Shown: in pieces, positions 1 to 5,810 of the stretch | Position numbering within the stretch: the stretch's first letter is position 1 | Layout: each line of letters starts with the position of its first letter | Source of the DNA: an uncultured Clostridia bacterium | GTDB lineage: Bacteria; Bacillota; Clostridia; Christensenellales; Aristaeellaceae | Direction of reading: 5' to 3' | DNA length: 9,266 bases | Assembly (NCBI GenBank): GCA_947600345.1 | Contig: CANQGC010000101.1 | Location: 1 to 9,266, forward strand | The notes under the pieces: model-generated | The model's database searches: none | Seen by the model: only the letters and a program-made list of their open reading frames with translations | Told to the model about the DNA's origin: nothing | Position numbers and translations under genes: made by a program

Positions 1-1147
1 GCGCGAAGTCCTGGTTCTTCAGATCGTCCAGGTATATGGATAGCTGCTCGTAGCAGACGTTTTCGAAGATGGGCCGAATTTCGGTGTTGCCGAGCCGCCC
101 CTTGGTTTGGCCCTCGAACTGGGGATTCTTCACCCCTGCGAACACGATGGCCGTCATGCCCTCGCGGAAGTCGTCGCCGGCCAGGTTGTTGTCCTTCTCC
201 TTGAGGATGCCGGCGCGGCGGGCGTAGTCGTTGAACGCCTTGGTGAGCGCCGCCTTGAAGCCGGTCTCGTGGGTGCCGCCCTCGGCGGTGGGAACGTTGT
301 TGACGAAGGAATAGATCGACTCGGCGTAGGAGTCCGTGTACTGGATCGCCACGCGCACCAGCGTTCCGTCCTGCACCTTCTCGAACACGATGGGCTCGGT
401 GATGACGGTCTTGTCGCCGTTCAGGTAGCCCAGGAAGTCGGCCAGCCCGCCTTCGTAGCAGTACTCCTTCACCCGCTCGTCGGGGTTCTTCACGCGCTCG
501 TCGGTGAACACGAAGCGCACGCCCTTGTTCAAATACGCCAGCTCCCGCACGCGCCTGCGCACGGTGTCGCCGTTGAACTCCACCGTCTCGAACACCCGGG
601 GGTCGGGCTTGAAGCAGACCTGCGTGCCCCGGCGGCGGGTATTGCCCACCTTCGCCAGCGGCGCGACCGGGCGGCCGGATTCGATCTTGCCGGTCTTCGG
701 GTCGAGCACCGATTCGAACTTCTGCTGGTAGTGGCTGTAGTCGCGGTAGACGTCCACCACCACCCACTCGGAGAGCGCGTTTACGACGGAAGCGCCGACG
801 CCGTGCAGGCCGCCGGAGTAGGCGTAGTTCTTGTCCGAGAACTTGCCGCCGGCGTGGAGCTGGGTGTAGACCACCTCCACGGCGCTCACGCCCAGCTGCG
901 GGTGAATGTCCACCGGTATGCCACGGCCGTTGTCCGTGACCTCGCAGGAGCCGTCCCGCTTGAGCGTGACGGTGATCTCGCTGGCGTAGCCGTTGGACGC
1001 CTCGTCGATGGCGTTGTCCACGATCTCCCAGATCAGATGGTGCAGTCCCCGGCTGCCGGTGGAGCCGATGTACATGCCGGGACGCATGCGCACCGCGTCC
1101 AGCCCCTCGAGCACGGTGATGTCGTTCGCCGAATAGGTCTTCGCCAT
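1..1147 (-). CDS. gyrB: Type IIA DNA topoisomerase subunit B (GyrB/ParE), N-terminal part, truncated by window edge
   Basis: ATPase subunit of a type IIA topoisomerase (gyrase or topo IV), which uses ATP to drive strand passage and control DNA supercoiling or decatenation. The 382 visible codons begin MAKTYSANDITVLEGLDAVR and show the family landmarks in order: RPGMYIGST (about residues 22-30), the GHKL N-box EIVDNAIDE (41-49) with its Glu and Asn, DNGRGIP (72-78), the ATP-lid GGLHGVGASVVNALS (112-126), and the QTK loop in QFEGQTKGRLGN (about 343-354). The TOPRIM domain with EGDSAGG lies beyond the left edge. The ATG is preceded by AGGAGAGG (1153-1160) at 5 bases. No dnaA, recF or gyrA is in view, so the gyrB versus parE paralogue cannot be decided here. 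The symbol is the default family name. Family assignment is very secure. Confidence 0.95.
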   Translation of the reverse strand, partial: MAKTYSANDITVLEGLDAVRMRPGMYIGSTGSRGLHHLIWEIVDNAIDEASNGYASEITVTLKRDGSCEVTDNGRGIPVDIHPQLGVSAVEVVYTQLHAGGKFSDKNYAYSGGLHGVGASVVNALSEWVVVDVYRDYSHYQQKFESVLDPKTGKIESGRPVAPLAKVGNTRRRGTQVCFKPDPRVFETVEFNGDTVRRRVRELAYLNKGVRFVFTDERVKNPDERVKEYCYEGGLADFLGYLNGDKTVITEPIVFEKVQDGTLVRVAIQYTDSYAESIYSFVNNVPTAEGGTHETGFKAALTKAFNDYARRAGILKEKDNNLAGDDFREGMTAIVFAGVKNPQFEGQTKGRLGNTEIRPIFENVCYEQLSIYLDDLKNQDFA

Positions 1148-1212
1148 ATCTACCTCTCCTGCGCTTCAAAGCGACGCTTGAGCGCGCATTTCCGATTTAT
1201 AACTTGCTTTCT

Positions 1213-1218
1213 ATTATA
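1213..1218 (-). promoter_or_regulatory. Likely -10 box of the topoisomerase B gene
   Basis: A consensus TATAAT reads on the minus strand about 66 bases upstream of the topoisomerase start codon, inside the AT-rich divergent intergenic region. No good -35 hexamer sits 16-18 bases upstream of it, so only the -10 box is called. A transcript from here would have a leader of roughly 60 bases. Confidence 0.45.
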
Positions 1219-1288
1219 CAGCAATAAGGTTAATTCTATTTGTAGCCCCCGAATTTGCGGTTTTTTCGGCAGAATTGCGACAAGAATA

Positions 1289-1317
1289 TTGCATAAATCA
1301 ATTTTATGTGGTATACT
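1289..1317 (+). promoter_or_regulatory. Sigma-A promoter of the mazG-like / guaA-like / GNAT operon
   Basis: TTGCAT (1289-1294) and TATACT (1312-1317) are separated by 17 bases, and TGG directly before the -10 box gives an extended -10 motif. Transcription would begin near 1324, about 27 bases upstream of the first start codon. This is one of the best promoter matches in the window and implies the three downstream genes are expressed as one transcript. No obvious operator palindrome overlaps it. Confidence 0.75.
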
Positions 1318-1350
1318 CCATACATATTATTTGGAGAGATGGGACAATTT

Positions 1351-1710
1351 ATGAGGAACGATGGCAATACGACCCTCGACGAGCTCAAGGAGGACGTTCG
1401 CCAGCTCTGCCTGCGCAAGGGCTGGGGCGTCGAGGGCGTGCAGGATGTGCAGCACGTGGCCATGGCGATGACCGTGGAGATGAGCGAGCTGTTGGAGCAC
1501 TTCCAGTGGCTGGACCATGAGGACGTCGTGCGTCTGATGGAGGGCAACGATCCGGAGAGATCGGCGCTGATCGCCGAGGAGTTTGCCGATGTGATGATGT
1601 ACGGCCTGCAGCTCGCCCGCACGCTGGGCTTCGACATCACGGGGGAGATCCTGCGCAAGATCGACATCGTGGATCACAGGCCCCCCAAGGCCGGATCCCC
1701 CAAGCGCTGA
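1351..1710 (+). CDS. MazG-like nucleotide pyrophosphohydrolase
   Basis: Predicted all-alpha NTP pyrophosphatase of the MazG / RS21-C6 (dCTPase-like) group, which hydrolyses (d)NTPs to the monophosphate and PPi in the cytoplasm. The 119-residue protein carries the Mg2+-binding signature ExxE...ExxD as E43-M-S-E46 and E77-F-A-D80, within the typical context AMTVEMSELLEHFQWL and EEFADVMMY. Family members usually end with a K..KN..KYP-type motif. Here the tail is RKIDIVDHRPPKAG instead, so substrate preference may differ. I chose the ATG at 1351; an in-frame ATG at 1339 directly abuts GGAGAG (1333-1338), leaving no ribosome spacing. First gene of a tight operon with the GuaA-like gene 14 bases downstream. 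Exact nucleotide substrate unknown. Confidence 0.88.
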   Translation: MRNDGNTTLDELKEDVRQLCLRKGWGVEGVQDVQHVAMAMTVEMSELLEHFQWLDHEDVVRLMEGNDPERSALIAEEFADVMMYGLQLARTLGFDITGEILRKIDIVDHRPPKAGSPKR

Positions 1711-1724
1711 GGAGCGTGAACGAT

Positions 1725-3191
1725 ATGAGCGACATGATCCTGATTCTGGATTTCGGCGGCAACCACGCCTACTATACGGCGCGCCGCCTGCGCGCGGAGC
1801 GCTTCTATTGCGAAATACTGCCCGGCGACACCGGCTTTGCGCGCGCGCTGGAGCTCGCGCCCCGGGGCGTGGTTCTGGCGGGCGGAGAGACCGATCCCGG
1901 CGAGCGCGCGAGCGCCCTCCCCTTCGATCCGGTGGCGCTGGGCGCGCCCGTGCTGGCCTTCGGCGGCGCGGCGCGGATGCTCGCCGAGCGCGTGGGCGCG
2001 GATTACTGCGGCACGGCGCTGCGGGATTCGAACGCCTTCGTGGAGTTCCGCCCCTGCCCGCTGTTCGAGGAGCTGAACGAATCCGACCGCCTGTTCGACC
2101 GGCTGGACAAGTACGAGGCGCTGCCCGAGGGCTGGCAGGAGCTGGCGAGCGCCCCGGGCGGCGTCTGCCCCGCCTTCGGCCGCGTGGACAAGAACATCTA
2201 CGGCCTGCAGTTCTACGTGGAATCCAACGACCCCGACGGCTTCCGGATACTGGAGAACTTCGCCTCGAACGTCTGCGGCTGCCCGAGGGGCTGGACCGTG
2301 GAGAGCTTCGGCCCGAAGCTGTTGGAGCAGGCGCGCGAGGCCGTGGGCGACATGCGCGTGCTGGTGCCCGTCTCCGGCGGCGTGGATTCCGCCGTGACGG
2401 CGGCGCTTCTGCAGAAGGCCATCGGCGCGCGGCTGAGCTGCCTGTTCATCGACACGGGCTTCCTGCGAAAGGGCGACGCGGACGTGGTCTCCCGCTGCCT
2501 GTACGAGCAGATGGGCCTCTCCCTGATCCAGATCGACGCCCGGGAGCGCTTCATGAAGGCGCTGAGCGGCGTATCCAAACCCTCGGAGAAGCGCCGCGTG
2601 ATTCGCGAGGAGTTCTCCTCCATATTCGCCGAGCAGTATGTCAAGGCCGGCGAGTTCGAGTGCATGGCCGAGGGCACCATCTACCCGGACGTGCTGCACC
2701 ACCGGCCCCGGCTGGTGAGCAATCTGATCGACGGCTGCAAGCGGGTGGAGCCGCTGAAGTTCCTGCTCAAGGACGACGTGCGCTCCTTGGGCCGCTGGCT
2801 GGGCGTGCCGGACGAGCTGGTGACCCGCTCCTCCTTCGAAAGCTGCGGGCTCGCCATTCGCTGCCTGGGCGCGGTGACGCCGGAGCGCCTGCGGATGCTG
2901 CGGGAGGCGGACGCCATATTCAACGAGGAAATCGAGCGCGCGGGCCTGAGCAAGCGCATCGCCCAGCACTTCGCCGTGCTGACCGATCTGCAAACCCCCG
3001 GCGCGCATCCCGGCTGCGTCTGCGCGCTGCGCGCGCTGGGAAGCTCCAGCGAGGGCAGGGCCCCCGCCTACAAGCTTCCCTACGACCTGATGGAGGCCGC
3101 CGTGCGGCGCATCACCGGCGAGGTGGCGGGCATCAACCGCGTGGTCTATGACATCACCGGGCGTCCCGCCGCGGCCGTGGAATGGGAGTGA
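1725..3191 (+). CDS. Divergent GMP-synthase (GuaA) homologue with inactive glutaminase domain
   Basis: 488 residues with GuaA domain order: class I glutamine amidotransferase (about 4-185), ATP-pyrophosphatase domain (about 195-400) and C-terminal dimerisation domain. True GuaA makes GMP from XMP using glutamine ammonia and ATP. Kept here: LILDFGG at the N-terminus, the PP-loop SGGVDS (217-222), FLRKGDAD, EGTIYPDV, LKDDVRSLG, and NRVVYDITGRPAAAVEWE at the C-terminus. Lost: the catalytic Cys of GICYGMQ is Gly80 (VLAFGGAAR), the catalytic His of QFHPE is Tyr164 (QFYVE), the XMP loop with HHNVGGLP is missing and shortened near 324-340, and PFPGPGL is SFESCGL (370-376). GAGGAG (1709-1714) sits 10 bases before the ATG at 1725; GTG at 1716 is too close. 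It probably activates a substrate with ATP but is unlikely to be a standard glutamine-dependent GMP synthase. Actual substrate unknown. Confidence 0.85.
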   Translation: MSDMILILDFGGNHAYYTARRLRAERFYCEILPGDTGFARALELAPRGVVLAGGETDPGERASALPFDPVALGAPVLAFGGAARMLAERVGADYCGTALRDSNAFVEFRPCPLFEELNESDRLFDRLDKYEALPEGWQELASAPGGVCPAFGRVDKNIYGLQFYVESNDPDGFRILENFASNVCGCPRGWTVESFGPKLLEQAREAVGDMRVLVPVSGGVDSAVTAALLQKAIGARLSCLFIDTGFLRKGDADVVSRCLYEQMGLSLIQIDARERFMKALSGVSKPSEKRRVIREEFSSIFAEQYVKAGEFECMAEGTIYPDVLHHRPRLVSNLIDGCKRVEPLKFLLKDDVRSLGRWLGVPDELVTRSSFESCGLAIRCLGAVTPERLRMLREADAIFNEEIERAGLSKRIAQHFAVLTDLQTPGAHPGCVCALRALGSSSEGRAPAYKLPYDLMEAAVRRITGEVAGINRVVYDITGRPAAAVEWE

Positions 3192-3198
3192 GGCCGAT

Positions 3199-3999
3199 AT
3201 GTTACTGAAGCACATGCACGAGCCGCCGCCGGGCCTGGATTTGGAGGACACCTTCGAGGCGCTGGACGAGCGCAGTGGCGCGACCATCGCCCACTGCGCC
3301 ATCTACCACAAGCTCTGCCAGGAGCTGTTCCCCAACCGCCCCCTGCGCGTGTTCATGGACATCCCGGACGGCGAGGTTCCCGACGCGCTGCTGGGCGCGG
3401 CCGTGGCGCGGGCCCGGGAGATCGCCACGCGCTCGGGCGTGGCGGCGCGGATCTTCGCCCAGGTTTCCCCCGAGGACTCCCAGCGCATGGCGGCGCTTTC
3501 GATGTTCGGCTTCCGGGACAGCGACGGCCTGGTGCGCATGCGCCGGGAGCTGCCCGCCCCCGACCCCGGCGAGCTGCCCTACGGCTGCGTGCTGGTGCGC
3601 GACGAGCTGGACGATCCCATCGAGCAGAAGTACTTCCTGGAGCGCTACAACCAGCTCTACAGCGAGCATCAAAGCTTCGACTGGCTCCAGGAGTTTCGCG
3701 ATAAGGAGGGCTTCGGCCGGACGCTGATCGTCTCCTCCAAGGGCATGGTGGGCGAGATCGTCCACTGGCGGCAGGACGGCGCGGGTACGATCGGCTGGCT
3801 GCTGGTCTCCAGAAAGTGGCGGCGGCGGGGCGTATCCCAGCTGCTGATCCAGCTGGCCTGCGCCGAGCTCTACGAGGCGGGCGCCCTCGAGGCGGTGGCG
3901 GACATCCAGGTCCGGGTCCCGAACCTGCTGCACAGCATGGAGAAGGCGGGCTTCAAGCAGAGCGAGCTGCTCTACCGCTATCCGAGCATCGACATCTGA
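3199..3999 (+). CDS. GNAT-family N-acetyltransferase, probably a two-lobed GNAT
   Basis: Predicted acetyl-CoA-dependent N-acyltransferase of 266 residues. The C-terminal half (about 128-262) is a recognisable GNAT domain: strand GRTLIVSSKGMVGEIVHW, then WLLVSRKWRRRGVSQLLIQLA (about 200-220), whose R-R-R-G-V-S matches the CoA-binding R/QxxGxG/A loop, then the late element VRVPNLLHSMEKAGFKQSELLYRY typical of the GNAT end (..N..a...Y.k.GF). The N-terminal half also ends with a GNAT-like MAALSMFGFRDSDGLVRMRREL (about 97-118), suggesting a degenerate second GNAT lobe. The ATG at 3199 follows the preceding stop by 7 bases with TGAGG as ribosome binding site, so translation is probably coupled. Last gene of the operon; its acceptor substrate is not identifiable, but the neighbours point to a nucleotide-like or aminated small molecule. 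Confidence 0.82.
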   Translation: MLLKHMHEPPPGLDLEDTFEALDERSGATIAHCAIYHKLCQELFPNRPLRVFMDIPDGEVPDALLGAAVARAREIATRSGVAARIFAQVSPEDSQRMAALSMFGFRDSDGLVRMRRELPAPDPGELPYGCVLVRDELDDPIEQKYFLERYNQLYSEHQSFDWLQEFRDKEGFGRTLIVSSKGMVGEIVHWRQDGAGTIGWLLVSRKWRRRGVSQLLIQLACAELYEAGALEAVADIQVRVPNLLHSMEKAGFKQSELLYRYPSIDI

Positions 4000-4011
4000 G
4001 CATACATAGTT

Positions 4012-4042
4012 GGGCCGCATCCGGCGTCGCCGGATGCGGCCC
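4012..4042. terminator. Strong GC hairpin between convergent genes
   Basis: A perfect inverted repeat, GGGCCGCATCCGG on the left and CCGGATGCGGCCC on the right with a CGTCG loop, lies 12 bases after the GNAT stop and 27 bases before the XRE stop. Its position between convergent genes fits a bidirectional terminator. Neither side has a clear T-run, so it may instead be a 3'-end stabiliser or a repeat-family member. Confidence 0.6.
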
Positions 4043-4069
4043 ATTCATGCCCGGGGCTCTCTCGCATGC

Positions 4070-5509
4070 CTATAGATAGTCGTCCAGGAAGTCCACCGCT
4101 TCGAAGTTGCCCTGCTCCACGGCGAGCTCCATGAGCTTCTCCATGCACTCGGAATCCGCGCTGGCGATGCGCTCCTTCACCCGCGCCCACTCGTTCGCCG
4201 CGGCCATCACCATCAGCCGCTCCCGGGCGCAGGCCGGGCTCGCGAGATCCCAGAGCAGATCCGCCATCTCCAAGTCGTCCGCCTGCTCCGCGTCCCGAAG
4301 CAGCGCGTCGCACTGCTCCGCCGCGAGCCTGCCGTGGGCGACGGCGGCGGCCAGGCGCTTCTGCCCCTTCTGCCAGAGCGCGCGCACGAAGGCTTCCGCC
4401 TCCGCGCCGAAGTCCACCGTCTCCGCGTGGGCCTCCAGCCAGGGCCAGTTCTCGCCCTCCAGCGCCGCGCGGGCGATTTTGCGCTGGGCCTCCGGCCCCA
4501 TCCGCCACAGGTTTTCGCCCAACCAGTCCCACCGGCCCTCGCGGATGGCGCTCTCCACCGCGCACTCATCGGCGCAGCCGGGCATGTGCTCGGCGATCCA
4601 ATCGTCCATGCCGAGCTCCCGGGCCCGGGCGGCAATCGCGCGCTTCAATTCATCCTCGTCCGCCAGCTCGCCCGCGTGCTCGCCCAGCCAGTCCCAGCGG
4701 CCGTCCTCCAGCGCCCTTTCGAACGCCCGGCGGCGCAGCGCCACGGCGCGGTCGGAGCGAACCTTCGCGTCCTGGGCGTCATTCGCCATCTCGCCGAAGG
4801 CCGTGCTCACCTCGCTGAACACGCTCTCGCCGAAGCGCAGCGCCCTGCGCACGGCCTTGTCCACGCCCTTGCCCAGGTCGTCGAAGGCCCTGCCGATGTC
4901 GTTCATCGTCTTGTTGAACGCGTCCTCCGTGGGCTTCACCGTCTGCCTGCCGCTGGCGATGGCCCGGGCCAGCTCGTCCACCGTCTCCCGGCGCATATGG
5001 GGCGCGAGTCTGCGCAGGCTGTCCCAGGTGAACTCCGGGTGATGCTTCTCCACCAGCGCCTCCACGCTCTCCGGCGTCATGTAGGGCGCCAGCCGGGCGA
5101 TCTGGTTCGCGCTCAACTCGCCCTCCATCCCAAGCGCGATCTCCGCGACCGCCTCCTTCGTCATGTAGGGCGCCATCTGCAAAAGCTGCTGTATGTTCAT
5201 TTGATTCACCTCCGCCGCCGCGGCCTCCCGCGGCTGAACCTCCTCGTCGGGATGCTCCACCTCCGCGCCCCTGGCTTCCTCCGGCTCCGCCGCCTCCGGG
5301 CAATCCTCCCCGATCAGCTGCTCCACCGTCATGCCAAAGAAGCGCGTCAGCTTCATCAGCGTCTGAATGTCGGGCAGGGCCTGTCCGCCCTCCCACTTGC
5401 TCACCGCCTGGTGGGAAACGTTCATCATCGCGGCCAGCTGGGATTGGGTCAGCCCAACCCGCTGCCGCAGCAGCGCGATCCTGCGCCCGGCCTCCCGGTT
5501 GTCGATCAC
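4070..5509 (-). CDS. XRE-family HTH regulator with long C-terminal helical-repeat tail
   Basis: 479-residue DNA-binding protein. Residues 8-64 are an XRE/Cro-CI helix-turn-helix (RIALLRQRVGLTQSQLAAMM, recognition helix SHQAVSKWEGG, then LPDIQTLMKLTRFFGMTVEQLI). An acidic linker (70-100) follows. Next come three copies of a 28-residue unit centred on LAPYMTxExVxEL (starting about 109, 137 and 165). After a charged amphipathic segment (190-262) a second array repeats ExGRWDWLGEH-type units at about 266, 293, 321 and 349, then weaker helical repeats to the end. I chose GTG at 5509 because AAGGAGGG (5516-5523) lies 6 bases upstream; an upstream in-frame TTG at 5563 has no such site. No transmembrane segment is seen. 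The HTH is certain; the tail is unrecognised and probably a ligand- or protein-binding solenoid. Confidence 0.9.
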   Translation of the reverse strand: MIDNREAGRRIALLRQRVGLTQSQLAAMMNVSHQAVSKWEGGQALPDIQTLMKLTRFFGMTVEQLIGEDCPEAAEPEEARGAEVEHPDEEVQPREAAAAEVNQMNIQQLLQMAPYMTKEAVAEIALGMEGELSANQIARLAPYMTPESVEALVEKHHPEFTWDSLRRLAPHMRRETVDELARAIASGRQTVKPTEDAFNKTMNDIGRAFDDLGKGVDKAVRRALRFGESVFSEVSTAFGEMANDAQDAKVRSDRAVALRRRAFERALEDGRWDWLGEHAGELADEDELKRAIAARARELGMDDWIAEHMPGCADECAVESAIREGRWDWLGENLWRMGPEAQRKIARAALEGENWPWLEAHAETVDFGAEAEAFVRALWQKGQKRLAAAVAHGRLAAEQCDALLRDAEQADDLEMADLLWDLASPACARERLMVMAAANEWARVKERIASADSECMEKLMELAVEQGNFEAVDFLDDYL

Positions 5510-5547
5510 GACGATCCCTCCTTCCGCCGGTTCCTTCCGACGATTTG

Positions 5548-5576
5548 AGTTTAGCACATTCAACTACCTATTGCAA
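5548..5576 (-). promoter_or_regulatory. Promoter of the XRE regulator gene
   Basis: On the minus strand TTGCAA (5571-5576) and TAAACT (5548-5553) are spaced by 17 bases, and TGC before the -10 gives an extended -10. The start point would be near 5541, about 30 bases upstream of the GTG start. The -10 box matches only 4 of 6 consensus positions. Confidence 0.55.
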
Positions 5577-5591
5577 GCAACTGTTAGTTGC
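5577..5591. promoter_or_regulatory. Candidate operator palindrome next to the XRE promoter
   Basis: GCAACT-GTT-AGTTGC is a perfect 6-base inverted repeat directly upstream of the -35 box of the XRE gene. XRE regulators commonly bind short palindromes at their own promoters, so autoregulation is a reasonable inference. No second copy was noticed at another promoter in the window. Confidence 0.45.
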
Positions 5592-5654
5592 AATCAAAGC
5601 CAACGTCCTCAACTCCAAAGCGAACCCGCCACTCTCCGCCCCAAAACAAACGAA

Positions 5655-5689
5655 GACCTCTGGCCCTCAGATCTATGGGGCCAGAGGTC
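5655..5689 (-). terminator. Hairpin with 12-bp stem, likely terminator for minus-strand transcription
   Basis: GACCTCTGGCCC (5655-5666) pairs perfectly with GGGCCAGAGGTC (5678-5689) around an 11-base loop. On the minus strand it is followed by TCTTCGTTTGTTTT-like T-rich sequence, fitting an intrinsic terminator that ends transcripts from the phosphatase side and insulates the XRE gene. Confidence 0.65.
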
Positions 5690-5726
5690 GTGCTTCGTAC
5701 TTTGCTCCTAACAAAAACGCAACGCA

Positions 5727-5761
5727 GGACATGGGGCCCATAATCTACGGGCCCCATGTCC
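5727..5761 (-). terminator. Hairpin with 13-bp stem, likely terminator of the phosphatase-like gene
   Basis: GGACATGGGGCCC (5727-5739) pairs perfectly with GGGCCCCATGTCC (5749-5761) around a 9-base loop. It begins about 50 bases after the phosphatase stop codon on the minus strand. The T-rich stretch GTTTTTGTT follows about 9 bases after the stem. It acts in tandem with the next hairpin at 5655-5689. Confidence 0.65.
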
Positions 5762-5810
5762 GTCGCCCCAGCGCGGCAGCAGCCGGCTGCAGGCCCCGCC
5801 TGCCTGCCTG

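Noticed and set aside
107..1354. Long open frame on the plus strand opposite the topoisomerase gene
   Set aside because: It is antisense to a well-conserved GyrB/ParE coding sequence; composition is that of a GC-rich shadow (Leu/Val/His/Arg-rich) with no recognisable motif.
1716..1724. GTG at 1716 as the start of the GuaA-like gene
   Set aside because: It lies one base after the GAGGAG ribosome site, too close for initiation; ATG at 1725 has good spacing.
3148..3198. Upstream in-frame ATG at 3148 for the GNAT gene
   Set aside because: It would overlap the GuaA-like C-terminus VYDITGRPAAAVEWE and has no ribosome site; ATG at 3199 follows TGAGG.
1674..3302. 542-codon minus-strand open frame opposite the GuaA-like gene
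   Set aside because: High GC keeps antisense frames open; the plus-strand frame carries clear motifs and a ribosome site, the antisense one does not.
4012..4042. Interpretation of the hairpin as an enterobacterial REP element
   Set aside because: Only the 12-base core matches, the rest of the layout differs, and every other sign in the window points to a Firmicute; kept as a generic hairpin.
4107..5548. Plus-strand open frames opposite the XRE gene
   Set aside because: Ser/Arg/Ala- or Leu/His/Arg-rich low-complexity shadows of the minus-strand gene, without a promoter or ribosome site.
5510..5563. TTG at 5563 as start of the XRE gene
   Set aside because: GTG at 5509 has AAGGAGGG at 6 bases and gives the normal length before the HTH; the TTG has no ribosome site.
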